A stretch of DNA of 64,000 bases, taken from contig NZ_JAEA01000012.1 in assembly GCF_000518665.1 (NCBI RefSeq), forward strand, positions 62,001-126,000, given 5' to 3'. The notes beneath the pieces were generated by a model. It was not told where the DNA came from. It worked only from the letters and a program-made list of their open reading frames with translations, and made no database searches. This DNA is from Microvirga flocculans ATCC BAA-817 (lineage in GTDB: Bacteria; Pseudomonadota; Alphaproteobacteria; Rhizobiales; Beijerinckiaceae). This document shows positions 1 through 7,675 of the stretch, in pieces (positions within the stretch are counted from its first letter, which is position 1; every line of letters begins with the position of its first letter). The position numbers and the translations under genes were made by a program.

Positions 1-2
1 AC

Positions 3-587
3 GAGAGGACCTGGCTGCGCGACGAGACCGGCGGCTCGGTCTATCTGCGCCTGTCGACCCGCAGCCTCGAGCAGCCGCAGCGGGCGATGACGCCCGCGCT
101 GGCCGACGACATCATGGCCGGGGCCTATTGGCTGAGAAAGCCCGGGCCGAACGCCCAGGTGGTGGTGGCCTATACGGGCGCGGTGGCGCCCGAAGCCATC
201 GCGGCGGTGGGTCTCATGGCCGAGGACCGGCGCGACATCGGCCTGCTCGCCGTCACCTCGGCCGACCGGCTCAACGCGGGCTGGACGGCGGCGCAGCGCG
301 CCCGCGAGCGCGGCCTGGTCCAGGCCCGCTCGCACGTGGAGCGGCTGCTCGCCGAGGTGCCGGCCCATTGCGGGCTGGTGACGGTCATCGACGGGCATCC
401 GGCGACGCTCGCCTGGATGGGCTCGGTGATGGGCCACCGCACCCGCTCGCTCGGCGTCGAGCATTTCGGCCAGACCGGCACGATCCAGGATCTCTATCGC
501 CATTGCGGCATCGACGCACAGGGCATCGTCGCCGCCGCCCAGGCCATCGCCCCGGGCCGACCCATCCGACACCTCAAAGCCGTGTGA
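3..587 (+). CDS. Transketolase / pyruvate dehydrogenase E1-like protein, C-terminal part (partial)
   Basis: Only the last 194 residues are in the window; the reading frame is already open at base 3. The visible part resembles the C-terminal domain of thiamine-diphosphate enzymes of the transketolase / homodimeric pyruvate dehydrogenase E1 family. It has a Rossmann-like stretch around LLAVTSADRLNAGW, followed by a conserved-looking end with GVEHFGQTGTIQDLYRHCGID, reminiscent of the 'FGQSGT..LY..YGID' tail of these enzymes. The catalytic and cofactor-binding domains lie off the left edge, so the substrate cannot be judged. The gene ends 98 bases before the ABC exporter gene on the same strand. 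Confidence 0.6.
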   Translation, partial: ERTWLRDETGGSVYLRLSTRSLEQPQRAMTPALADDIMAGAYWLRKPGPNAQVVVAYTGAVAPEAIAAVGLMAEDRRDIGLLAVTSADRLNAGWTAAQRARERGLVQARSHVERLLAEVPAHCGLVTVIDGHPATLAWMGSVMGHRTRSLGVEHFGQTGTIQDLYRHCGIDAQGIVAAAQAIAPGRPIRHLKAV

Positions 588-685
588 GCCAGCGTCGGGA
601 GGCTTTCTTTTTTGCGAAAGATTTGCGGCTGAAGGGCTCGCGTGCTAACCGCGTGCCTTTCAGCACGTGAGTTTCAAGCAATCCA

Positions 686-2467
686 ATGGCCTCCAAGAGC
701 CTCATGCGGGGCGATACCCTTCCCTTGATCGGCCGCCTCTGGCGGGACTGGATGCGTCCGCACGCGAAGACGCTTGCCCTGGTCCTGCTGCTGGTGGCCC
801 TGGTCTCGGGGGCGACGGGGCTCTATCCGGTGCTGATCAAGGCGGCCTTCGACGCCTTCGACGCCAAGGACGCCCACGCCATCATGCTGGCGCCGCTCTT
901 CGTGATCCTGGTCACCTCCGTGAAGGGCTTTTCGCTGCTGGCGCTCACGATCCTCACCAACAAGGTCGTGACGCGGATCGAGGCCGACATGCAGACGGCC
1001 CTCTACGGCCATCTGATCGAGGCCGATCTGGCCCAGATCGGGCGCGAGAGCCCGGCGGCGCTGACCCAGCGCTTCACCACGGATTTCGCCTTCATCCGCG
1101 AGGCGCTGACGCGCCTGTCGACAGTCTTCCTGCGCGAGATCACGACCATCATCGCCCTGATCGCGGCGATGCTCTGGATCGACCCCGTCCTGACCCTCGT
1201 GGCGGCCGTCGTCGCGCCATTCTTCGCCTACCCGGTCAACAAGATCGGCCGCAAGCTGCGCCGGGTGGCGATCTCGACCCAGGAGCAGACGGGCCTGATG
1301 GCCAGCCTGATCACGGAGAGCCTCGCCGGAACCCGGATCGCCAAGACCTACGGGCTCGAGCGCTATCTCAAGGCCAAGGCCGCCAGGACCTTCGACGACG
1401 TGCGCGGCCTCAAGATGAAGGCCGCCAATGCCCGCGGGCGCATGGACCCCATCCTCGAGACCGGCGGCGGCCTCGCCGTGGCCATCGTTCTGATTCTGAT
1501 CGGGCAGCGGATTCTGTCCGGCGAGAGCAGCGTGGGCGATTTCACGGGCTTCGTCAGCGCCCTCGTCATGGCGGCGCAGCCGATCCGGGCGCTCGGGAAC
1601 CTCAACGCCATCGTGCAGGAGGCGGCGGCCGCCCTGCAGCGCACCTTCGACGTGATGGACGAGACGCCCCGCATCCAGGACAGGCCCGGAGCCGGGCCGC
1701 TCCGGCTGGAGGGAGGCGAGATCCGGTTCTCGAACCTGTCCTTCTCCTATGACGGCGAGGCCGCCGCCCTCGCTCACGTCGATCTGGTGGCCGAGGCCGG
1801 GCAGACGACGGCTCTCGTGGGCCGCTCGGGCTCCGGTAAGTCGACCCTCCTGTCCCTCGTGCCGCGCCTCTACGACGTGACGCAAGGAGCCGTCCTGATC
1901 GACGGACAGGACGTTCGGGACGTGTCGCTCGCCAGCCTGCGCCGGGCCATCGCCGTGGTGAGCCAGGACGTGATTCTCTTCGACGACACGGTGCGGGCCA
2001 ACATCGCCTTCGGGCGGGCGGACGCCACCGAGGAAGAGATCGTGGAAGCTGCCAGGGCCGCCGCCGCCCATGATTTCATCATGAAGCTGCCCGAGGGCTA
2101 CGACACGGTGGTCGGCCCCGGCGGCGGACGCCTGTCGGGCGGCGAGCGCCAGCGCATCTCCCTCGCCCGCGCCTTCCTGAAGGACGCGCCGATCCTGCTC
2201 CTGGACGAGGCGACCTCCGCCCTCGATTCCGAATCGGAGCGCCTGGTCCAGGACGCGATCCGCAAGCTCATGAAGGGCCGCACCACCCTCGTCATCGCCC
2301 ACCGCCTCTCGACCGTGCGCAACGCGGAAAAGATCGTGGTGATGGAAAACGGGCGCGTGGCGGAAACCGGATCGCACGAAGCCCTCATAGCCCAGGCGGG
2401 GGCCTATGCCCGGCTCTACCGCATGCAGCTCTCCGGAGACGACGAGATCGCCCTGGTGGAGATGTAG
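686..2467 (+). CDS. ABC exporter, fused membrane and ATP-binding domains (MsbA-like)
   Basis: 593-residue half-transporter of the MsbA/lipid exporter type, expected to work as a homodimer in the inner membrane. Residues about 25-320 form the six-helix membrane domain. The ATPase domain follows, with Walker A GRSGSGKST near residue 378, signature LSGGERQR near 483 and Walker B ILLLDEATSALD near 505. The ATG at 686 follows a 98-base gap. It lies about 1 kb upstream of, and on the same strand as, the acpXL-lpxXL lipid A acylation genes, with one minus-strand gene between. Transport of lipid A or another lipid is therefore plausible, but the substrate cannot be read from the sequence. Confidence 0.85.
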   Translation: MASKSLMRGDTLPLIGRLWRDWMRPHAKTLALVLLLVALVSGATGLYPVLIKAAFDAFDAKDAHAIMLAPLFVILVTSVKGFSLLALTILTNKVVTRIEADMQTALYGHLIEADLAQIGRESPAALTQRFTTDFAFIREALTRLSTVFLREITTIIALIAAMLWIDPVLTLVAAVVAPFFAYPVNKIGRKLRRVAISTQEQTGLMASLITESLAGTRIAKTYGLERYLKAKAARTFDDVRGLKMKAANARGRMDPILETGGGLAVAIVLILIGQRILSGESSVGDFTGFVSALVMAAQPIRALGNLNAIVQEAAAALQRTFDVMDETPRIQDRPGAGPLRLEGGEIRFSNLSFSYDGEAAALAHVDLVAEAGQTTALVGRSGSGKSTLLSLVPRLYDVTQGAVLIDGQDVRDVSLASLRRAIAVVSQDVILFDDTVRANIAFGRADATEEEIVEAARAAAAHDFIMKLPEGYDTVVGPGGGRLSGGERQRISLARAFLKDAPILLLDEATSALDSESERLVQDAIRKLMKGRTTLVIAHRLSTVRNAEKIVVMENGRVAETGSHEALIAQAGAYARLYRMQLSGDDEIALVEM

Positions 2468-2491
2468 CCGGCGGAGAACGGGCGTCCCGGC

Positions 2492-3214
2492 CTATTCCCG
2501 CCGCATGATCCTGTCGACGAGCAGGTTGGACCAGAAGCCGGGGCGGAAGTTCCGCTCCAGGGCCTCGGCGTCGTACTGGGTCTCGATCCAGGTCAGGAAC
2601 GGGATGCCCTTGGCCTCGCCCTCGCGGCGGTAGAGATCGAAGAATTCGTCGAGGATGCCCGTCTTCGAGAAGCGGAAGTGGCCGAAGCGCACGGAGAGTT
2701 GCCGCTGGGCCTCGTCGATGGACTTGCCCTCATAGACCACGAGGAAGAGGGCGGCGACGAAGCCGGCCCGGTCCGCCCCCGACTTGCAGTGCAGGACCGC
2801 CGGGTATTCGATCTCGTCGAAGAACGCCTTGGCGGAGAGCAGCGTGTCCCGGTCCGGCGCGCCGCGGGAGCGCACGACGAACTCCACCAGCTTGATGCCG
2901 AGCCGCTCGCAGGCTTCCTTCTGAAGCTGCCAGGAGCCGTGCTCGCGCCCGCCGCGAAGGTTGATGATGGTGCGCACGCCCTCGGCCTTGAGCGCGGCGA
3001 TCTGGTGCGGCGCGGGCTGGGCCGAGCGCCACAGCCGGTCCGTGACCTTGTGCTTGTTCAGGTAGAGGAGGCGGAAGACCCCGTGATCGGCGAGCAGCAT
3101 GTGGGCCCAGGCGCGCAGGCGGCCGGCCGGGCCTTCGACGGGCCTGTCCCAGCGGGCGATGCGGGCCATGCGCCGGGCATAGCGGATTTCAGGTTTGAGG
3201 AACCTGTTGAACAC
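2492..3214 (-). CDS. Tyrosine / dual-specificity phosphatase family protein
   Basis: About 240 residues with a cysteine phosphatase signature: HCKSGADRAG near residue 140 matches the HCx5R catalytic loop, and 'GVRTIINLRGG' precedes it as in DSP/PTP-like proteins such as those of the Siw14/PTPLA group. No signal peptide is visible, so it is probably cytoplasmic. The start is uncertain. The frame stays open to 3340, a GTG at 3214 and an ATG at 3169 are also possible, and a perfect palindrome at 3333-3348 argues that the long form is intergenic DNA. It converges with the ABC exporter gene (25-base gap) and is divergent from acpXL. Its substrate is unknown. Confidence 0.75.
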   Translation of the reverse strand: MFNRFLKPEIRYARRMARIARWDRPVEGPAGRLRAWAHMLLADHGVFRLLYLNKHKVTDRLWRSAQPAPHQIAALKAEGVRTIINLRGGREHGSWQLQKEACERLGIKLVEFVVRSRGAPDRDTLLSAKAFFDEIEYPAVLHCKSGADRAGFVAALFLVVYEGKSIDEAQRQLSVRFGHFRFSKTGILDEFFDLYRREGEAKGIPFLTWIETQYDAEALERNFRPGFWSNLLVDRIMRRE

Positions 3215-3332
3215 GGGAACCAACGATCTCAATCTATGCAAGGGTAACGGCTCGAGGCCGGAGGCGGCCCTTATCGGCGATGGTCGAGGATTAATCAATC
3301 GGGCGCTTTGTCTTCGGCGACGAAAGGGAAAT

Positions 3333-3348
3333 GCAACCAATCGGTTGC
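3333..3348. promoter_or_regulatory. Perfect palindrome GCAACC-AATC-GGTTGC upstream of acpXL
   Basis: Two 6-base arms separated by AATC, lying between the divergent phosphatase gene and acpXL. The symmetry and size fit an operator for a dimeric repressor of TetR or LacI type, but no regulator gene is adjacent, so this is only a candidate. Confidence 0.35.
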
Positions 3349-3486
3349 CGCCCTGCGGCCGGTCGTGTAAGGGGTGCGTTTCGAGACAACCCTCCTTCGG
3401 CGAAAAGAGTGGCTGTAAACCGGGTCTTAAAGCCTTGGTGACGCTCTATCGTTGGGGACAACACGAAATTTCAGGAGAGCGGCGTC

Positions 3487-3768
3487 ATGTCGTCCACCTT
3501 CGAGACCGTCGCCGGCATCATTGCCGAGACCGCCGATATTCCGCGCGAACAGATCACCCCAGAGAGCCATGCCATCGAGGATCTGGGCATCGACTCCCTG
3601 GCCTTCCTCGACATCGCTTTTGCGATCGACAAGGCTTTCGGGATCAAGCTGCCGCTGGAGCAGTGGACGCAGGAAGTGAACGAAGGCAAGGCACCGGCGG
3701 AGGAATACTTCGTCCTGAAGAACCTCGTGGCGCGCATCGACGCCCTGGTGGCCGCTAAGCAGGCCTGA
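3487..3768 (+). CDS. acpXL: Acyl carrier protein AcpXL for very-long-chain fatty acids of lipid A
   Basis: 93 residues, the usual length for AcpXL, and strongly acidic. The phosphopantetheine attachment motif LGIDSL places the modified serine at residue 37. The segment [24 protein letters not shown] is characteristic of AcpXL rather than of housekeeping AcpP. AcpXL carries the (omega-1)-hydroxylated C26-C30 acyl chain that LpxXL transfers to lipid A. A good ribosome site (AGGAG) precedes the ATG. It is the first gene of a cluster that continues with fabZXL, two ketosynthases, a reductase, a dehydrogenase and lpxXL, the same gene set known from Rhizobium and Brucella. Confidence 0.95.
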   Translation: MSSTFETVAGIIAETADIPREQITPESHAIEDLGIDSLAFLDIAFAIDKAFGIKLPLEQWTQEVNEGKAPAEEYFVLKNLVARIDALVAAKQA

Positions 3769-3790
3769 TTCAGCGACAATGTCCCGGCGG

Positions 3791-3806
3791 GCCGGCGTTA
3801 GCCGGC
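3791..3806 (+). terminator. GC hairpin between acpXL and fabZXL
   Basis: GCCGGC-GTTA-GCCGGC forms a perfect 6-base stem with a tetraloop, 23 bases after the acpXL stop. There is no U-run. It may cause partial termination or protect the 3' end of an acpXL message, which would let the carrier protein be made in excess over the enzymes. Confidence 0.35.
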
Positions 3807-3889
3807 TCGAAGAGGCGATCCATCAGCGCTCCGCCTCATGGATTCTCTTCCCATTGAACCCGCCGGGCGCAAGAGGGTAAGAGAGCCGG

Positions 3890-4351
3890 ATGCGCCTCGA
3901 ATATTTTGAAATGATCGATCGGGTGACGAGCCTGGACCGCGACGCCAAGCGGATCGAGGTCTCCTCCACCGTGCCCATGGAAAGCCCGGTCTTCGAAGGG
4001 CATTTTCCCGGCCATCCCCTCGTCCCCGGCGTCCTCCTCACCGAAACCATGGCCCAGGCCTCCGGCTATCTCGTCCTGGGCGTCATGGGCTTCACGCACA
4101 TGCCGTTCCTGATGGGCGTCGACAAGGCACGCTTCCGCACCTTCGTCGGACCGGGTACGGTGCTGACCGTCACGGCGCAGCTGGAGCACGAAGGTTCGGG
4201 CTATGCGGTGACGAAGGCCAGGATTACGGCCGAGGGCAAGCCGATCTGCGATGCGGAGCTGCGCTTCCGGATCATGCCCTTCCCGGAAGGCATGGACGGC
4301 CAGATGCGCGCTCAAGCCAGGCGCATCGGCCTCCTGGAGGAGACGGTTTGA
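3890..4351 (+). CDS. fabZXL: 3-hydroxyacyl-ACP dehydratase FabZ-like (FabZXL)
   Basis: 153 residues with a single hot-dog fold of the FabZ family. The catalytic block GHFPGHPLVPGVLLTETMAQ gives the active-site histidine at residue 42 and acidic residue Glu52. It would dehydrate 3-hydroxyacyl-AcpXL during elongation to C26-C30 chains. The position directly after acpXL and before two ketosynthases matches the fabZXL gene of rhizobial clusters. The stop codon overlaps the next start (TGATG), indicating translational coupling with fabF2XL. The C-terminal tail 'GQMRAQARRIGLLEETV' is longer than in housekeeping FabZ. Confidence 0.9.
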   Translation: MRLEYFEMIDRVTSLDRDAKRIEVSSTVPMESPVFEGHFPGHPLVPGVLLTETMAQASGYLVLGVMGFTHMPFLMGVDKARFRTFVGPGTVLTVTAQLEHEGSGYAVTKARITAEGKPICDAELRFRIMPFPEGMDGQMRAQARRIGLLEETV

Positions 4352-5475
4352 TGCGCGACGTCGTCATAACGGGAGTGGGCCTCGTCTCCTGCGCGGGAGA
4401 GGGCCTGGAGACGCACCTGGCGGCGCTCGCCGCCGCCGGCGCCCCGAACACGGATACGGCAAGCTTCGAGCCCTTCCAGGTCCATCCGGTGGTTCCCCTG
4501 GAATGGGACCGGCAGATCCCCAAGAAGGCCGACCAGCGGCAGATGGAGGCTTGGCAGAAGCTCGGCTGCTACGCGGCGGGCCTCGCCCTCGACGCGGCGG
4601 GCGCCAAGGAGGACGCGGCCCTGAAGAGCCGCATGCAGCTCATCGTCGCGGCGGGCGGCGGCGAGCGGGACTATGCCGTCGACGGGCAGATCCTGACCGG
4701 GTTGCGGACGGCCGAGAACCCGGGCGTCTTCCTCAACGAGCGCCTCATGAGCGACCTGCGTCCGACCCTGTTTCTCGCGCAGCTCTCCAACCTGCTCGCT
4801 GGCAACATCTCCATCGTCCACGGCGTGACGGGGGCCTCGCGCACCTTCATGGGCGAGGAATCGAGCGGCGTCGATGCGCTGCGCATCGCCCGCGAGCGAA
4901 TCGCCTCCGGCCAGGACGACATCTTCCTCGTCGGCGGCGCCTACAATGCCGAACGGCCCGACGTGCTCCTGATCTACGAGATGGGCGGGTTTCACTGGAA
5001 GAAGCCCTATCGTTCGGTCTGGGAGCGACCCGCCGAGGGCGGCGGCATGATCCTGGGCTCCGGGGCCTGCTTCTTGGTGCTCGAATCCCGCGAGCACGCG
5101 GCCTCGCGCGGGGCGAAGCCGCTGGCGAGCCTGGCCGGCATCGCCTCCGACCGCAGCCGCCGCCAGCCCGGCAGCGTCGAGAAGGCGCTTCACGGGCTTG
5201 CGCAGCAGCTTCGGGCCAGGCCCGAGGCGGTGATCTCCGGCGCCACCGGCGTCCAGGGCATCACGGAGGAGGAGCGGGCGGCGCTCAAGGACATCGCGCC
5301 GGAAGCCGCCGTGCACGCCACCGCCGATCTCATCGGCCACACCATCGAGGCTCAGGCTCCGGCCGGCGTCGCCCTGGCGGCGGGCCTGATCGCCCAGGGC
5401 AAGGCAGCAGAGGCGCTCGTCACCTCCGTCGGGCATTGGCGCGGCGAAGGCGCCATCCGGCTCACCAAGGCTTGA
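4351..5475 (+). CDS. fabF2XL: Ketosynthase homologue FabF2XL lacking the catalytic cysteine
   Basis: 374 residues with the beta-ketoacyl-ACP synthase fold: N-terminal 'VVITGVGLVSCAGEG' and a C-terminal 'IGHTIEAQAPAGVALA' that corresponds to the GHTLGAAG block. At the place of the usual ACSSG nucleophile elbow the sequence reads VTGASRTFMGEESSGVDAL, with no Cys, and the usual NAHGT histidine block is replaced by 'ISGATGVQGI'. This pattern resembles chain-length-factor subunits of type II polyketide synthases, suggesting a non-catalytic partner of FabF1XL. The name rests on cluster position. The ATG at 4351 overlaps the fabZXL stop and has GGAGGAG upstream. Confidence 0.8.
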   Translation: MRDVVITGVGLVSCAGEGLETHLAALAAAGAPNTDTASFEPFQVHPVVPLEWDRQIPKKADQRQMEAWQKLGCYAAGLALDAAGAKEDAALKSRMQLIVAAGGGERDYAVDGQILTGLRTAENPGVFLNERLMSDLRPTLFLAQLSNLLAGNISIVHGVTGASRTFMGEESSGVDALRIARERIASGQDDIFLVGGAYNAERPDVLLIYEMGGFHWKKPYRSVWERPAEGGGMILGSGACFLVLESREHAASRGAKPLASLAGIASDRSRRQPGSVEKALHGLAQQLRARPEAVISGATGVQGITEEERAALKDIAPEAAVHATADLIGHTIEAQAPAGVALAAGLIAQGKAAEALVTSVGHWRGEGAIRLTKA

Positions 5476-5485
5476 GGAGAAGGCT

Positions 5486-6760
5486 ATGCGCGACACACAG
5501 GGCCGTCCGCTCGTCGCCGTCACCGGCATGGGCGTGGTCACCTCCATCGGCCAGGGCAAGGACGACACCTGGGCCGCCCTCACGGCGGGCCGGTCCGGCA
5601 TTCACCGCATCAACCGCTTTCCCACGGAGGGCCTGCGCACCACGATCGCGGGCACCATCGACGACGTGACGGTGGAGCCCTTCTGCGCTCCCATGCTCTC
5701 CGAGCGCCTGGCCATGCTGGCCGCCGAGGAGGCCGTCGGCCAGTCGGGACTGGCCCCGGCCGATTTTCCGGGCGCGCTCTTCATGGCCGTGCCGCCGGTC
5801 GAGATGGAATGGCCGCAGCGCGAGGCGCTGGCCGAGGCCTCGGGCCAGACGGGCGAGATCACCTACAAGGATCTCCTGAAGGCTGCAGGCACGGGCCGGT
5901 TCAAGGCTTGGCACGACCTCTTCATCTTCGGCACGGTGGCCGACCGGGTCGCCGACCGTTTCGGCACCAAGGGCTCGCCGATTTCGCTCTCCACCGCCTG
6001 CTCCTCGGGCGCCACCGCGATCCAGCTCGGCGTCGAGGCGATCCGCCGCGGCGAGACGGACGCGGCGCTCTGCATCGGCACGGACGGCTCGGTCAATCCG
6101 GAATCGCTCATCCGCTTCTCGCTGCTCTCGGCGCTCTCGACCCAGAACGAGAATCCGGAGGCCGCCTCGAAGCCGTTCTCCAAGAACCGCGACGGCTTCG
6201 TCATGGGCGAGGGTGGAGCGGCCCTCGTGCTGGAGAACGCGGAGAAGGCCAGGGCACGCGGCGCCAGGATCCTCGGCTATGTGCTCGGCTGCGGCGAGAA
6301 GGGCGACGGCTTCCACCGCACCCGCTCCTCGCCCGACGGCATGCCCGCCATCACGGCAATCCGTCAGGCGCTGGAGGATGCGGGCCTCGTCCCCGAGGAC
6401 ATCGATTACATCAACGCCCACGGCACCTCGACGCCGGAGAACGACAAGATGGAGGCCATGAGCTGCACCGCCGTGTTCGGCGAGCGCATGGCGAGCCTGC
6501 CGATCTCGTCGAACAAGTCCATGATCGGCCACACGCTCACCGCCGCCGGCGCGGTCGAAGCGGTCATGTCGCTCATGACCATCGCCACGGGCCGCATTCC
6601 GCCGACCATCAATTACCAGGTGCCCGACCCGTCGATTCCGCTCGACGTGGTGCCGAACGTGGCCCGGGACGCGAAGGTGAATTACGTGCTCTCGAATTCC
6701 TTCGGTTTCGGCGGTCAGAACACCTGCCTCGTCTTCGGGGCCGAGCCCAAGGGAGCTTGA
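5486..6760 (+). CDS. fabF1XL: 3-oxoacyl-ACP synthase II-type FabF1XL
   Basis: 424 residues with a complete Cys-His-His ketosynthase triad: STACSSG (Cys about 172), INAHGTSTPEND (His about 312) and NKSMIGHTLTAAG (His about 348). It condenses malonyl-ACP with acyl-AcpXL during synthesis of the very-long-chain fatty acid of lipid A. Placed 10 bases after fabF2XL with its own ribosome site (GAGGAGAAGGCT before ATG), and 4 bases before the reductase gene. An active KS next to an inactive-looking homologue suggests a heterodimer, which is an inference. Confidence 0.9.
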   Translation: MRDTQGRPLVAVTGMGVVTSIGQGKDDTWAALTAGRSGIHRINRFPTEGLRTTIAGTIDDVTVEPFCAPMLSERLAMLAAEEAVGQSGLAPADFPGALFMAVPPVEMEWPQREALAEASGQTGEITYKDLLKAAGTGRFKAWHDLFIFGTVADRVADRFGTKGSPISLSTACSSGATAIQLGVEAIRRGETDAALCIGTDGSVNPESLIRFSLLSALSTQNENPEAASKPFSKNRDGFVMGEGGAALVLENAEKARARGARILGYVLGCGEKGDGFHRTRSSPDGMPAITAIRQALEDAGLVPEDIDYINAHGTSTPENDKMEAMSCTAVFGERMASLPISSNKSMIGHTLTAAGAVEAVMSLMTIATGRIPPTINYQVPDPSIPLDVVPNVARDAKVNYVLSNSFGFGGQNTCLVFGAEPKGA

Positions 6761-6764
6761 AGAC

Positions 6765-7511
6765 ATGACCCGCATTCTCGTCACCGGCGGCGGCAAGGGC
6801 GTCGGCGCCGCCATCGTGCGGGCGCTGGCCGCCTCCGGCCACGACGTGGATTTCACCTACCGCTCCTCGGGCGAAGCCGCGACCGCTTTGGCCGACGAGC
6901 TGATGAAGGCCCATCCGGGGCGGACCGTGAAGGCCCACGCGCTCGATCTCGCCGACAAGGCGGCGCTCGAAGCCTTCTGCGAAAGCATCGAGGGCGAGAG
7001 CTTCTTCGGCTTCGTGCACAATGCCGGCCAGCCCTACGACGCGCTCGCCGCCATGATGCAGCAGGACAAGGCCGAAGCCGCCATGCAGGTGAACTTCTGG
7101 TCGCTGACCCGCATCGCCAAGGCGCTCATGCGCGGCATGATCCGCGCCAAGGCCGGGCGCATCGTCGCCATCGGCTCCGTGGCGGCGCTCCAGGGCAATC
7201 CCGGCAACGCGGCTTACGCGGCGTCCAAGGGCGCGCTCATCTCCTATTGCCGCACGCTCTCCGTCGAGACCGCCAAGCGCGGCGTGACCGTCAACGTGAT
7301 CGCGCCGGGCTTCATCGACACGGACATGATGGCCCCCTACGCGGCCTATCGCGAGAGCATGGAAAAGCAGATTCCCGCCGGACGCTTCGCAAGGCCTGAG
7401 GAGATCGCGGGCCTCGCCGCCTTCCTGATGAGCGAGCCCGCCGCCTACATCACCGGCACGGTCCTGCCCATCGACGGCGGACTCACGTCGATGCTGGGCG
7501 TGCATCGGTAA
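6765..7511 (+). CDS. SDR-family 3-oxoacyl-ACP reductase (FabG-like)
   Basis: 248 residues of the classical short-chain dehydrogenase family: nucleotide-binding TGGGKGVGA at the N-terminus, NAG at about 90, catalytic YAASK with Tyr about 150 and Lys about 154, and the C-terminal 'ITGTVLPIDGG' typical of FabG. It would reduce 3-oxoacyl-AcpXL and so complete the elongation cycle formed by FabZXL and FabF1XL. The spacing of 4 bases to fabF1XL puts it in the same operon. As far as I recall, the textbook Rhizobium cluster lacks a dedicated fabG at this place. Confidence 0.85.
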   Translation: MTRILVTGGGKGVGAAIVRALAASGHDVDFTYRSSGEAATALADELMKAHPGRTVKAHALDLADKAALEAFCESIEGESFFGFVHNAGQPYDALAAMMQQDKAEAAMQVNFWSLTRIAKALMRGMIRAKAGRIVAIGSVAALQGNPGNAAYAASKGALISYCRTLSVETAKRGVTVNVIAPGFIDTDMMAPYAAYRESMEKQIPAGRFARPEEIAGLAAFLMSEPAAYITGTVLPIDGGLTSMLGVHR

Positions 7512-7519
7512 ATTCAGAG

Positions 7520-7555
7520 CGTCATGCCGGATCGGCTCTGCCGTCCTGGATGACG
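7520..7555. repeat. Imperfect palindrome of the CGTCATCCCGGA...TCCGGGATGACG type
   Basis: The stretch begins CGTCATGCCGGAT and ends CGTCCTGGATGACG, giving an imperfect inverted repeat between the reductase gene and adhXL. A related perfect hairpin lies at 24780-24818. Such GTCATCCCGGA/TCCGGGATGAC elements are scattered through many alphaproteobacterial genomes and may act as weak terminators. Confidence 0.45.
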
Positions 7556-7675
7556 TGTCGAACAGCGTAGACCTTGCCATTCCCCCGCTCGCCCTTTAAG
7601 CGGCCGGAAACAGATTTCTCCGTCATCGCCGCGCTTTAAGCCGCGCGTTGACGCTGACCGATGGATCCTTCTTGC

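Noticed and set aside
674-2377. A 567-codon minus-strand frame over the ABC exporter gene
   Set aside because: Codon-bias shadow: no recognisable domain, while the plus strand encodes a complete ABC exporter.
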